Below, piece by piece: positions 22,696-35,365 of a DNA stretch of 64,000 nucleotides. Origin of the DNA: Protonemura montana (Eukaryota; Arthropoda; Insecta; Plecoptera; Nemouridae); assembly GCA_947568835.1 (NCBI GenBank), contig OX387607.1, forward strand, positions 19,929,277 through 19,993,276, in the 5' to 3' direction. The notes below the pieces were generated by a model. The model saw only the letters and a list, made by a program, of their open reading frames with translations, was not told the origin of the DNA and made no database searches. Position 1 is the stretch's first letter; each line of letters opens with the position of its first letter. Made by a program: the position numbers and the translations under genes.

Positions 22696-25600
22696 TCGCT
22701 AGCTTGACACTCCAGTCACTCTGCCATTCTATTCAGACGCTCCAGACTATCTGCCACGCTTGCCAGACGCTCCAGAAACTCTGCCACGCTAGCCAGACGA
22801 TCCAGACACTTTGCCTCGCTACCCAGACGCTCCAGACACTCTGCCTCAATAGCAAGTCGCTTCAGACACTCTGCCTCGCTAGCTAGACGCTTCATACACT
22901 CTACCATGCTAGTCAGACGCTCTAGACTTTCTGCCTCGCTAGAAAGACGCTCCTGACACACTGCCTCGCTACCCAGACGCTCCAGACACTATGCCTCGCT
23001 ACCCAGACGCTCCAGAGACTCTGCCTCGCTAGCCAGACGCTCAAGACACTCTGCCTCGCTAGCTAGACGCTCTAGACACTCTGCCATGCTAACCAGACGC
23101 TCCAGACTATCCGCCACGCTAGCCATAGGCTCCAGACACTCTGCCACGCTAGCAAGACGCTCCAGACACTCAGCCACGCTCGCCAGACGCTCCAGACACT
23201 CTGCCTCGCTATTCAGACGCTCTAGTTACTCTACCATGCTAGCTAGACGCTCCAGACACTCTGCCTCGCTAGCCAGGCGCTCCAGACACTCTGCATCGCT
23301 ACCCAGACGCTCCAGACACTCTGCTACGCTAGCTAGACGCTCCAGACACTCTGTCTTGCTACCCAGACGCTCCAGACTCTCTGTCTTGCTACCCAGGCGC
23401 TCCAGACACTCTGCCTCGCTACCCAGACGCTCCAGACACTCTGCTTCGCTAGCTAGACGCTCCAGACACTCTGCCTTGCTACCCAGACAATCCAGACTCT
23501 CTGCCATTCTAGTCAGACGCTCCAGACACTCTTCCTCGCTAGCCAGGCGCTCCAGACACTCTACCTCGCCACCCAGACGCTCCAGGCACTCTGCCTCGCC
23601 AGCAAGGCACTTCAGACACTCTGTTTTGCTAGCTAGACGGTCCAGACACTCTGCCATTCTAGTCAGACGCTCCAGACTATCTGCCACGCTAGCCAGAGGC
23701 TCCAGACACTCTGCCTCGCTAGGTAGACGCTCCAGACACTCTGCCTTGCTACCCAGACCCTCCAGACACTCTGCCTTGCTACCCAGACCCTCCAGACATT
23801 CTGCCTCGCTAGCCAGGTGCTCCAGACACTCTGCCTCGCTACCCAGACGCTCCAGACTATCTGCCACGCTAGCCAGTGGCTCCAGACTATCTGCCACGCT
23901 AGCCAGAGGCTGCAGACACTCTGCCACGCTAGCTAGACGCTCCAGACACTCTGCCATGCTAGCCAGACGCTCCAGACACTCTTAGTCGCTACCCAGACGT
24001 TCCAGACACTTTGCCTTGCTACCCAAACGCTCCAGACACTCTGCCTCGCTAGCCAGGCGCTTCAGAAGCTCTGCCTCGCTAGCCAGGCGCTTCAGACACT
24101 CTGCCATGCTAGCCAGACGCTATAGACTATATGCCACGCTAGCCATAGGCTCCAGACACTATGCCTCGCTACCCAGACGCTCCAGAGACTCTGCCTCGCT
24201 AGCCAGACGCTCAAGACACTCTGCCTCGCTAGCTAGACGCTCTAGACACTCTGCCATGCTAACCAGACGCTCCAGACTATCCGCCACGCTAGCCATAGGC
24301 TCCAGACACTCTGCCACGCTAGCAAGACGCTCCAGACACTCAGCCACGCTCGCCAGACGCTCCAGACACTCTGCCTCGCTATTCAGACGCTCTAGTTACT
24401 CTACCATGCTAGCTAGACGCTCCAGACACTCTGCCTCGCTAGCCAGGCGCTCCAGACACTCTGCATCGCTACCCAGACGCTCCAGACACTCTGCTACGCT
24501 AGCTAGACGCTCCAGACACTCTGTCTTGCTACCCAGACGCTCCAGACTCTCTGTCTTGCTACCCAGGCGCTCAAGACACTCTGCCTCGCTACCCAGACGC
24601 TCCAGACACTCTGCTTCGCTAGCTAGACGCTCCAGACACTCTGCCTTGCTACCCAGACAATCCAGACTCTCTGCCATTCTAGTCAGACGCTCCAGACACT
24701 CTTCCTCGCTAGCCAGGCGCTCCAGACACTCTACCTCGCCACCCAGACGCTCCAGGCACTCTGCCTCGCCAGCAAGGCACTTCAGACACTCTGTTTTGCT
24801 AGCTAGACGGTCCAGACACTCTGCCATTCTAGTCAGACGCTCCAGACTATCTGCCACGCTAGCCAGAGGCTCCAGACACTCTGCCTCGCTAGGTAGACGC
24901 TCCAGACACTCTGCCTTGCTACCCAGACCCTCCAGACACTCTGCCTTGCTACCCAGACCCTCCAGACATTCTGCCTCGCTAGCCAGGTGCTCCAGACACT
25001 CTGCCTCGCTACCCAGACGCTCCAGACTATCTGCCACGCTAGCCAGTGGCTCCAGACTATCTGCCACGCTAGCCAGAGGCTGCAGACACTCTGCCACGCT
25101 AGCTAGACGCTCCAGACACTCTGCCATGCTAGCCAGACGCTCCAGACACTCTTAGTCGCTACCCAGACGTTCCAGACACTTTGCCTTGCTACCCAAACGC
25201 TCCAGACACTCTGCCTCGCTAGCCAGGCGCTTCAGAAGCTCTGCCTCGCTAGCAAGGCGCTCCAGACACTCTGCCATACTAGCCAGACGCTCCAGAGACT
25301 CTGCCTCGTTAGCCAGGCGCTTCAGACACTCTGCCATGCTAGCCAGACGCTATAGACTATATGCCACGCTAGCCATAGGCTCCAGACACTCTGCTACGCT
25401 AGCTAGACGCTCCAGACACTCTGCCTTGCTACCCAGACGCTCCAGACACTCTGCCATTCTAGTCAGACGCTCTAGACTATCTGCCACGCTAGCCAGACGC
25501 TCCAGACACTTTGCCCCGCTACCCAGACGCTCCAGACAATCTGCTTCGCTAGCTAGATGGTCCAGGCACTCTGCCATGCTAGTCAGACGCTTCAGACTTT

Positions 25601-28275
25601 CTGCCTTACTAGCAAGACGCTCAAGACACTCTGCCATTCTAGTCAGACGCTCCAGACTACCTGCTACGCTAGCCAGAGGCTCCAGACACTCTGCTTTGCT
25701 AGCCAGACGCTCCAGGTACTCTGCCTTGCTACCCAGACAATCCAGACTCTCTGCCATTCTAGTCAGACGCTCCAGACACTCTGCCTCGCTAGCCAGGCGC
25801 TCCAGACACTCTACCTCGCCACCCAGACGCTCCAGGCACTCTGCCTCGCCAGCAAGGCACTTCAGACACTCTGTTTTGCTAGCTAGACGGTCCAGACACT
25901 CAGCCATGCTAGCTAGACGCTCCAGGTACTCTGCCTTGCTACCCAGACGCTCCAGACACTCTGCCATTCTAGTCAGACGCTCCAGACTATCTGCCACGCT
26001 AGCCAGAGGCTCCAGACACTCTGCCACGCTAGCCATACGCTGCAGACACTCAGCTATGCTAGCCACACGCTCCAGACTTTCTGCCACGCTAGCCAGACGC
26101 TCAAAACACTCGGCCACGCTAGCCAGACGCTCCAGACACTCTGATTCGCTACCCAGACGCTCCAGACACTTTGCCTCGCTACCCAGACACACCAGACACT
26201 CTGCCTCGCTAGCTAGACGCTCTAGACACTCTGCCTTGCTACCCAGACCCTCCAGACACTCTGCCTTGCTAGCTAGGTGCTCCAGACACTCTGCCTCGCT
26301 ACCCAGACGCTCCAGACCATCTGCCACGCTAGCCAGTGGCTCCAGACTATCTGCCACGCTAGCCAGAGGCTGCAGACACTCTGCCACGCTAGCTAGACGC
26401 TCCAGACACTCTGCCATGCTAGCCAGACGCTCCAGACACTCTGATTCGCTACTTCGACGTTCCAGACACTTTGCCTTGCTACTGAGACGCTCCAGACACT
26501 CTGCCTCGCTAGCCAGGCGCTTCAGAAGCTCTGCCCCGCTGGTTAGGCTCTCCAGACACTCTGCCATGCCAGCCAGACGCTTCAGTTTATCTGCCACGCT
26601 AGCCAGAGGTTCCAGACACTCTGCCACGCTAGCTAGACGCTCCAGACACTCTGCTATTCTAGTCAGATGCTCGAGACTATCTGCCACGCTAGCCAGAGGC
26701 ACCAGACACTCTGCCACGCTAGCAAGACACTCCAGACACTCTGTCTTGCTAGCCAGGCGCTCCAGACACTCTGCCACGCTAGCCAGAGGTTCCAGACACT
26801 CTGCCACGCTAGCTAGACGCTCCAGACACTCTGCTATTCTAGTCAGATGCTCGAGACTATCTGCCACGCTAGCCAGAGGCACCAGACACTCTGCCACGCT
26901 AGCAAGACACTCCAGACACTCTGTCTTGCTAGCCAGGCGCTCCAGACACTCTGCCATGCTAGCCAGACGCTATAGACTATATGCCACGCTAGCCATAGGC
27001 TCCAGACACTCTGCTACGCTAGCTAGACGCTCCAGACACTCTGCCTTGCTACCCAGACGCTCCAGACACTCTGCCATTCTAGTCAGACGCTCTAGACTAT
27101 CTGCCACGCTATCCAGACGCTCCAGACACTCTGCCACGCTAGCCAGACTCTCTAGACACTTTGCCCCGCTACCCAGACGCTCCAGACAATCTGCTTCGCT
27201 AGCTAGATGGTCCAGGCACTCTGCCATGCTAGTCAGACGCTTCAGACTTTCTGCCTTACTAGCAAGACGCTCAAGACACTCTGCCATTCTAGTCAGACGC
27301 TCCAGACTACCTGCTACGCTAGCCAGAGGCTCCAGACACTCTGCTTTGCTAGCCAGACGCTCCAGGTACTCTGCCTTGCTACCCAGACAATCCAGACTCT
27401 CTGCCATTCTAGTCAGACGCTCCAGACACTCTGTTTCGCTAGCCAGGCGCTCCAGACACTCTACCTTGCCACCGAAACGCTCCAGGCACTCTGCCTCGCC
27501 AGCAAGGCACTTCAGACACTCTGTTTTGCTAGCTAGACGGTCCAGACACTCAGCCATGCTAGCCAGACGCTCCAGGTACTCTGCCTTGCTACCCAGACGC
27601 TCCAGACACTCTGCCATTCTAGTCAGACGCTCCAGACTATCTGCCACGCTAGCCAGAGGCTCCAGACACTCTGCCACGCTAGCCATACGCTGCAGACACT
27701 CAGCTATGCTAGCCACACGCTCCAGACTTTCTGCCACGCTAGCCAGACGCTCGAGACACTCTGCCACGCTAGCCAGACGCTCCAGACACTCTGATTCGCT
27801 ACCCAGACGCTCCAGACACTTTGCCTCGCTACCCAGACACACCAGACACTCTGCCTCGCTAGCCAGACGCTCCAGACACTCTGATTCGCTACTTCGACGT
27901 TCCAGACACTTTGCCTTGCTACTGAGACGCTCCAGACACTCTGCCTCGCTAGCCAGGCGCTTCAGAAGCTCTGCCCCGCTAGTTAGGCTCTCCAGACACT
28001 CTGCCATGCCAGCCAGACGCTTCAGTTTATCTGCCACGCTAGCCAGAGGTTCCAGACACTCTGCCACGCTAGCTAGACGCTCCAGACACTCTGCTATTCT
28101 AGTCAGATGCTCCAGACTATCTGCCACGCTAGCCAGAGGCACCAGACACTCTGCCACGCTAGCAAGACACTCCAGACACTCTGTCTTGCTAGCCAGGCGC
28201 TCCAGACACTCTGCCACGCTAGCTAGACGCTCCAGACACTCTGCCTTGCTACCCAGACGCTCCAGACACTCTGCA
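22696..28275. repeat. Block D, unit D1 (5580 bp, 186 monomers)
   Basis: This long unit runs between two GCTTGACA landmark monomers. It contains a 1170-bp tandem duplication (about 22990-24150 with 24160-25320), a 180-bp (6-monomer) tandem duplication at 26593-26952, and TAG-block monomers at 23983 and 25153. It is 60 bp shorter than D2 because two monomers present at about 30230-30290 are absent at about 24080. Confidence 0.88.
26593..26952. repeat. 180-bp (six-monomer) tandem duplication in D1
   Basis: The run from the CAGAGGTTCC monomer through GATGCTCGAGAC and GAGGCACCAG to CTGTCTTGCTAGCC occurs twice in succession, 180 bp apart. D2 has the same pair (about 32803-33162), so the duplication preceded the D1/D2 duplication. 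Block F units have only one copy. Confidence 0.85.
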
Positions 28276-28845
28276 TCGCTAGCTTGACATTCCAGTCACT
28301 CTGCCATTCTATTCAGACGCTCCAGACTATCTGCCACGCTTGCCAGACGCTCCAGAAACTCTGCCACGCTAGCCAGACGATCCAGACACTTTGCCTCGCT
28401 ACCCAGACGCTCCAGACACTCTGCCTCAATAGCCAGTCGCTTCAGACACTCTGCCTCGCTAGCTAGACGCTTCATACACTCTACCATGCTAGTCAGACGC
28501 TCTAGACTTTCTGCCTCGCTAAAAAGACGCTCCAGACACTCTGCCTCGCTAGCCAGGCGCTTCAGAAGCTCTGCCCCGCTAGTTAGGCTCTCCAGACACT
28601 CTGCCATGCCAGCCAGACGCTTCAGTTTATCTGCCACGCTAGCCAGAGGTTCCAGACACTCTGCCACGCTAGCTAGACGCTCCAGACACTCTGCTATTCT
28701 AGTCAGATGCTCCAGACACTCTGCCACGCTAGCCAGACACTCCAGACACTCTGTCTTGCTAGCCAGGCGCTCCAGACACTCTGCCACGCTAGCTAGACGC
28801 TCCAGACACTCTGCCTTGCTACCCAGACGCTCCAGACACTCTGCT
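28276..28845. repeat. 570-bp spacer unit between D1 and D2
   Basis: This short unit of 19 monomers lies between two landmark monomers (28276 and 28846). It begins like D units, then jumps near 28530 from the CTAAAAAGACGCTCC monomer to the GGCGCTTCAGAAGC run that normally lies far downstream. It is probably an internal deletion product of a longer unit. Confidence 0.82.
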
Positions 28846-31800
28846 TCGCTAGCTTGACACTCCAGTCACTCTGCCATTCTATTCAGACGCTCCAGACTAT
28901 CTGCCACGCTTGCCAGACGCTCCAGAAACTCTGCCACGCTAGCCAGACGATCCAGACACTTTGCCTCGCTACCCAGACGCTCCAGACACTCTGCCTCAAT
29001 AGCAAGTCGCTTCAGACACTCTGCCTCGCTAGCTAGACGCTTCATACACTCTACCATGCTAGTCAGACGCTCTAGACTTTCTGCCTCGCTAGAAAGACGC
29101 TCCTGACACACTGCCTCGCTACCCAGACGCTCCAGACACTATGCCTCGCTACCCAGACGCTCCAGAGACTCTGCCTCGCTAGCCAGACGCTCAAGACACT
29201 CTGCCTCGCTAGCTAGACGCTCTAGACACTCTGCCATGCTAACCAGACGCTCCAGACTATCCGCCACGCTAGCCATAGGCTCCAGACACTCTGCCACGCT
29301 AGCAAGACGCTCCAGACACTCAGCCACGCTCGCCAGACGCTCCAGACACTCTGCCTCGCTATTCAGACGCTCTAGTTACTCTACCATGCTAGCTAGACGC
29401 TCCAGACACTCTGCCTCGCTAGCCAGGCGCTCCAGACACTCTGCATCGCTACCCAGACGCTCCAGACACTCTGCTACGCTAGCTAGACGCTCCAGACACT
29501 CTGTCTTGCTACCCAGACGCTCCAGACTCTCTGTCTTGCTACCCAGGCGCTCCAGACACTCTGCCTCGCTACCCAGACGCTCCAGACACTCTGCTTCGCT
29601 AGCTAGACGCTCCAGACACTCTGCCTTGCTACCCAGACAATCCAGACTCTCTGCCATTCTAGTCAGACGCTCCAGACACTCTTCCTCGCTAGCCAGGCGC
29701 TCCAGACACTCTACCTCGCCACCCAGACGCTCCAGGCACTCTGCCTCGCCAGCAAGGCACTTCAGACACTCTGTTTTGCTAGCTAGACGGTCCAGACACT
29801 CTGCCATTCTAGTCAGACGCTCCAGACTATCTGCCACGCTAGCCAGAGGCTCCAGACACTCTGCCTCGCTAGGTAGACGCTCCAGACACTCTGCCTTGCT
29901 ACCCAGACCCTCCAGACACTCTGCCTTGCTACCCAGACCCTCCAGACATTCTGCCTCGCTAGCCAGGTGCTCCAGACACTCTGCCTCGCTACCCAGACGC
30001 TCCAGACTATCTGCCACGCTAGCCAGTGGCTCCAGACTATCTGCCACGCTAGCCAGAGGCTGCAGACACTCTGCCACGCTAGCTAGACGCTCCAGACACT
30101 CTGCCATGCTAGCCAGACGCTCCAGACACTCTTAGTCGCTACCCAGACGTTCCAGACACTTTGCCTTGCTACCCAAACGCTCCAGACACTCTGCCTCGCT
30201 AGCCAGGCGCTTCAGAAGCTCTGCCTCGCTAGCAAGGCGCTCCAGACACTCTGCCATACTAGCCAGACGCTCCAGAGACTCTGCCTCGCTAGCCAGGCGC
30301 TTCAGACACTCTGCCATGCTAGCCAGACGCTATAGACTATATGCCACGCTAGCCATAGGCTCCAGACACTATGCCTCGCTACCCAGACGCTCCAGAGACT
30401 CTGCCTCGCTAGCCAGACGCTCAAGACACTCTGCCTCGCTAGCTAGACGCTCTAGACACTCTGCCATGCTAACCAGACGCTCCAGACTATCCGCCACGCT
30501 AGCCATAGGCTCCAGACACTCTGCCACGCTAGCAAGACGCTCCAGACACTCAGCCACGCTCGCCAGACGCTCCAGACACTCTGCCTCGCTATTCAGACGC
30601 TCTAGTTACTCTACCATGCTAGCTAGACGCTCCAGACACTCTGCCTCGCTAGCCAGGCGCTCCAGACACTCTGCATCGCTACCCAGACGCTCCAGACACT
30701 CTGCTACGCTAGCTAGACGCTCCAGACACTCTGTCTTGCTACCCAGACGCTCCAGACTCTCTGTCTTGCTACCCAGGCGCTCAAGACACTCTGCCTCGCT
30801 ACCCAGACGCTCCAGACACTCTGCTTCGCTAGCTAGACGCTCCAGACACTCTGCCTTGCTACCCAGACAATCCAGACTCTCTGCCATTCTAGTCAGACGC
30901 TCCAGACACTCTTCCTCGCTAGCCAGGCGCTCCAGACACTCTACCTCGCCACCCAGACGCTCCAGGCACTCTGCCTCGCCAGCAAGGCACTTCAGACACT
31001 CTGTTTTGCTAGCTAGACGGTCCAGACACTCTGCCATTCTAGTCAGACGCTCCAGACTATCTGCCACGCTAGCCAGAGGCTCCAGACACTCTGCCTCGCT
31101 AGGTAGACGCTCCAGACACTCTGCCTTGCTACCCAGACCCTCCAGACACTCTGCCTTGCTACCCAGACCCTCCAGACATTCTGCCTCGCTAGCCAGGTGC
31201 TCCAGACACTCTGCCTCGCTACCCAGACGCTCCAGACTATCTGCCACGCTAGCCAGTGGCTCCAGACTATCTGCCACGCTAGCCAGAGGCTGCAGACACT
31301 CTGCCACGCTAGCTAGACGCTCCAGACACTCTGCCATGCTAGCCAGACGCTCCAGACACTCTTAGTCGCTACCCAGACGTTCCAGACACTTTGCCTTGCT
31401 ACCCAAACGCTCCAGACACTCTGCCTCGCTAGCCAGGCGCTTCAGAAGCTCTGCCTCGCTAGCAAGGCGCTCCAGACACTCTGCCATACTAGCCAGACGC
31501 TCCAGAGACTCTGCCTCGTTAGCCAGGCGCTTCAGACACTCTGCCATGCTAGCCAGACGCTATAGACTATATGCCACGCTAGCCATAGGCTCCAGACACT
31601 CTGCTACGCTAGCTAGACGCTCCAGACACTCTGCCTTGCTACCCAGACGCTCCAGACACTCTGCCATTCTAGTCAGACGCTCTAGACTATCTGCCACGCT
31701 AGCCAGACGCTCCAGACACTTTGCCCCGCTACCCAGACGCTCCAGACAATCTGCTTCGCTAGCTAGATGGTCCAGGCACTCTGCCATGCTAGTCAGACGC

Positions 31801-34485
31801 TTCAGACTTTCTGCCTTACTAGCAAGACGCTCAAGACACTCTGCCATTCTAGTCAGACGCTCCAGACTACCTGCTACGCTAGCCAGAGGCTCCAGACACT
31901 CTGCTTTGCTAGCCAGACGCTCCAGGTACTCTGCCTTGCTACCCAGACAATCCAGACTCTCTGCCATTCTAGTCAGACGCTCCAGACACTCTGCCTCGCT
32001 AGCCAGGCGCTCCAGACACTCTACCTCGCCACCCAGACGCTCCAGGCACTCTGCCTCGCCAGCAAGGCACTTCAGACACTCTGTTTTGCTAGCTAGACGG
32101 TCCAGACACTCAGCCATGCTAGCTAGACGCTCCAGGTACTCTGCCTTGCTACCCAGACGCTCCAGACACTCTGCCATTCTAGTCAGACGCTCCAGACTAT
32201 CTGCCACGCTAGCCAGAGGCTCCAGACACTCTGCCACGCTAGCCATACGCTGCAGACACTCAGCTATGCTAGCCACACGCTCCAGACTTTCTGCCACGCT
32301 AGCCAGACGCTCAAAACACTCGGCCACGCTAGCCAGACGCTCCAGACACTCTGATTCGCTACCCAGACGCTCCAGACACTTTGCCTCGCTACCCAGACAC
32401 ACCAGACACTCTGCCTCGCTAGCTAGACGCTCTAGACACTCTGCCTTGCTACCCAGACCCTCCAGACACTCTGCCTTGCTAGCCAGGTGCTCCAGACACT
32501 CTGCCTCGCTACCCAGACGCTCCAGACCATCTGCCACGCTAGCCAGTGGCTCCAGACTATCTGCCACGCTAGCCAGAGGCTGCAGACACTCTGCCACGCT
32601 AGCTAGACGCTCCAGACACTCTGCCATGCTAGCCAGACGCTCCAGACACTCTGATTCGCTACTTCGACGTTCCAGACACTTTGCCTTGCTACTGAGACGC
32701 TCCAGACACTCTGCCTCGTTAGCCAGGCGCTTCAGAAGCTCTGCCCCGCTGGTTAGGCTCTCCAGACACTCTGCCATGCCAGCCAGACGCTTCAGTTTAT
32801 CTGCCACGCTAGCCAGAGGTTCCAGACACTCTGCCACGCTAGCTAGACGCTCCAGACACTCTGCTATTCTAGTCAGATGCTCGAGACTATCTGCCACGCT
32901 AGCCAGAGGCACCAGACACTCTGCCACGCTAGCAAGACACTCCAGACACTCTGTCTTGCTAGCCAGGCGCTCCAGACACTCTGCCACGCTAGCCAGAGGT
33001 TCCAGACACTCTGCCACGCTAGCTAGACGCTCCAGACACTCTGCTATTCTAGTCAGATGCTCGAGACTATCTGCCACGCTAGCCAGAGGCACCAGACACT
33101 CTGCCACGCTAGCAAGACACTCCAGACACTCTGTCTTGCTAGCCAGGCGCTCCAGACACTCTGCCATGCTAGCCAGACGCTATAGACTATATGCCACGCT
33201 AGCCATAGGCTCCAGACACTCTGCTACGCTAGCTAGACGCTCCAGACACTCTGCCTTGCTACCCAGACGCTCCAGACACTCTGCCATTCTAGTCAGACGC
33301 TCTAGACTATCTGCCACGCTATCCAGACGCTCCAGACACTCTGCCACGCTAGCCAGACTCTCTAGACACTTTGCCCCGCTACCCAGACGCTCCAGACAAT
33401 CTGCTTCGCTAGCTAGATGGTCCAGGCACTCTGCCATGCTAGTCAGACGCTTCAGACTTTCTGCCTTACTAGCAAGACGCTCAAGACACTCTGCCATTCT
33501 AGTCAGACGCTCCAGACTACCTGCTACGCTAGCCAGAGGCTCCAGACACTCTGCTTTGCTAGCCAGACGCTCCAGGTACTCTGCCTTGCTACCCAGACAA
33601 TCCAGACTCTCTGCCATTCTAGTCAGACGCTCCAGACACTCTGCCTCGCTAGCCAGGCGCTCCAGACACTCTACCTTGCCACCGAAACGCTCCAGGCACT
33701 CTGCCTCGCCAGCAAGGCACTTCAGACACTCTGTTTTGCTAGCTAGACGGTCCAGACACTCAGCCATGCTAGCCAGACGCTCCAGGTACTCTGCCTTGCT
33801 ACCCAGACGCTCCAGACACTCTGCCATTCTAGTCAGACGCTCCAGACTATCTGCCACGCTAGCCAGAGGCTCCAGACACTCTGCCACGCTAGCCATACGC
33901 TGCAGACACTCAGCTATGCTAGCCACACGCTCCAGACTTTCTGCCACGCTAGCCAGACGCTCGAGACACTCTGCCACGCTAGCCAGACGCTCCAGACACT
34001 CTGATTCGCTACCCAGACGCTCCAGACACTTTGCCTCGCTACCCAGACACACCAGACACTCTGCCTCGCTAGCCACACGCTCCAGACACTCTGATTCGCT
34101 ACTTCGACGTTCCAGACACTTTGCCTTGCTACTGAGACGCTCCAGACACTCTGCCTCGCTAGCCAGGCGCTTCAGAAGCTCTGCCCCGCTAGTTAGGCTC
34201 TCCAGACACTCTGCCATGCCAGCCAGACGCTTCAGTTTATCTGCCACGCTAGCCAGAGGTTCCAGACACTCTGCCACGCTAGCTAGACGCTCCAGACACT
34301 CTGCTATTCTAGTCAGATGCTCCAGACTATCTGCCACGCTAGCCAGAGGCACCAGACACTCTGCCACGCTAGCAAAACACTCCAGACACTCTGTCTTGCT
34401 AGCCAGGCGCTCCAGACACTCTGCCACGCTAGCTAGACGCTCCAGACACTCTGCCTTGCTACCCAGACGCTCCAGACACTCTGCA
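28846..34485. repeat. Block D, unit D2 (5640 bp, 188 monomers)
   Basis: D2 is a near-identical copy of D1, at an offset of 6150 bp in the first part and 6210 bp after the two extra monomers near 30230-30290. TAG-block monomers are at 30133 and 31363. Few single-base differences were seen, for example CGTTAGCCAGG near 32718 where D1 has CGCTAGCCAGG near 26508. Confidence 0.88.
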
Positions 34486-35116
34486 TCGCTAGCTTGACAT
34501 TCCAGTCACTCTGCCATTCTATTCAGACGCTCCAGACTATCTGCCACGCTTGCCAGACGCTCCAGAAACTCTGCCACGCTAGCCAGACGATCCAGACACT
34601 TTGCCTCGCTACCCAGACGCTCCAGACACTCTGCCTCAATAGCCAGTCGCTTCAGACACTCTGCCTCGCTAGCTAGACGCTTCATACACTCTACCATGCT
34701 AGTCAGACGCTCTAGACTTTCTGCCTCGCTAAAAAGACGCTCCTGACACACTGCCTCGCTACCCAGACGCTTCAGACACTATGCCTCGCTACCCAGACGC
34801 TCCAGAGACTCTGCCTCGCTAGCCAGACGCTCAAGACACTCTGCCTCGCTAGCTAGACGCTCTAGACACTCTGCCATGCTAACCAGACGCTCCAGACTAT
34901 CCGCCACGCTAGCCATAGGCTCCAGACACTCTGCCACGCTAGCAAGACGCTCCAGACACTCAGCCACGCTCGCCAGACGCTCCAGACACTCTGCCTCGCT
35001 ATTCAGACGCTCCAGTTACTCTACCATTCTAGCTAGACGCTCCAGACACTCTGCCTCGCTAGCCAGGCGCTCCAGACACTCTGCATCGCTAGCCAGACGC
35101 TCGAGACACCCTGCCA

Positions 35117-35145
35117 CGCTAGCCAGACGCTCAGACACTCTGATT
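35117..35145. repeat. 29-bp monomer (lost C), first of 13 copies
   Basis: CAGACGCTCAGACACTC lacks one C of CAGACGCTCCAGACACTC. The context is constant: an upstream CTCGAGAC-ACCCTGCC monomer (AATCGAGAC at 49050) and a downstream TGATTCGC monomer. Copies are near 35132, 36170, 39499, 40537, 42336, 43475, 47284, 49083, 52742, 54541, 58200, 60089 and 61888. The constant context shows one deletion later copied along with its HOR. Confidence 0.88.
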
Positions 35146-35337
35146 CGCTACCCAGACTCTCCAGACAATTTGCCTCGCTACCCAGACACACCAGACACTC
35201 TGCCTCGCTAGCTAGACGCTCCAGACACTCTGCCTTGCTACCCAGACCCTCCAGACACTCTGCCTTGCTACCCAGACCCTCCAGACATTCTGCCTCGCTA
35301 GCCAGGTGCTCCAGACACTCTGCCTCGCTACCCAGAC

Positions 35338-35365
35338 GCTCCAGACTATCTCCTAGGCTGCAGAC
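35338..35365. repeat. 41-bp deletion junction (CCTAGG) in E1
   Basis: Where other units read about 1.4 monomers from ACTATCTGCC to GAGGCTGCAG, this copy reads ACTATCTCCTAGGCTGCAG. About 45 bp are replaced by CCTA, a net loss of 41. The junction creates a CCTAGG (AvrII) site. The only other one I found is its duplicate at about 39719. Confidence 0.85.
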
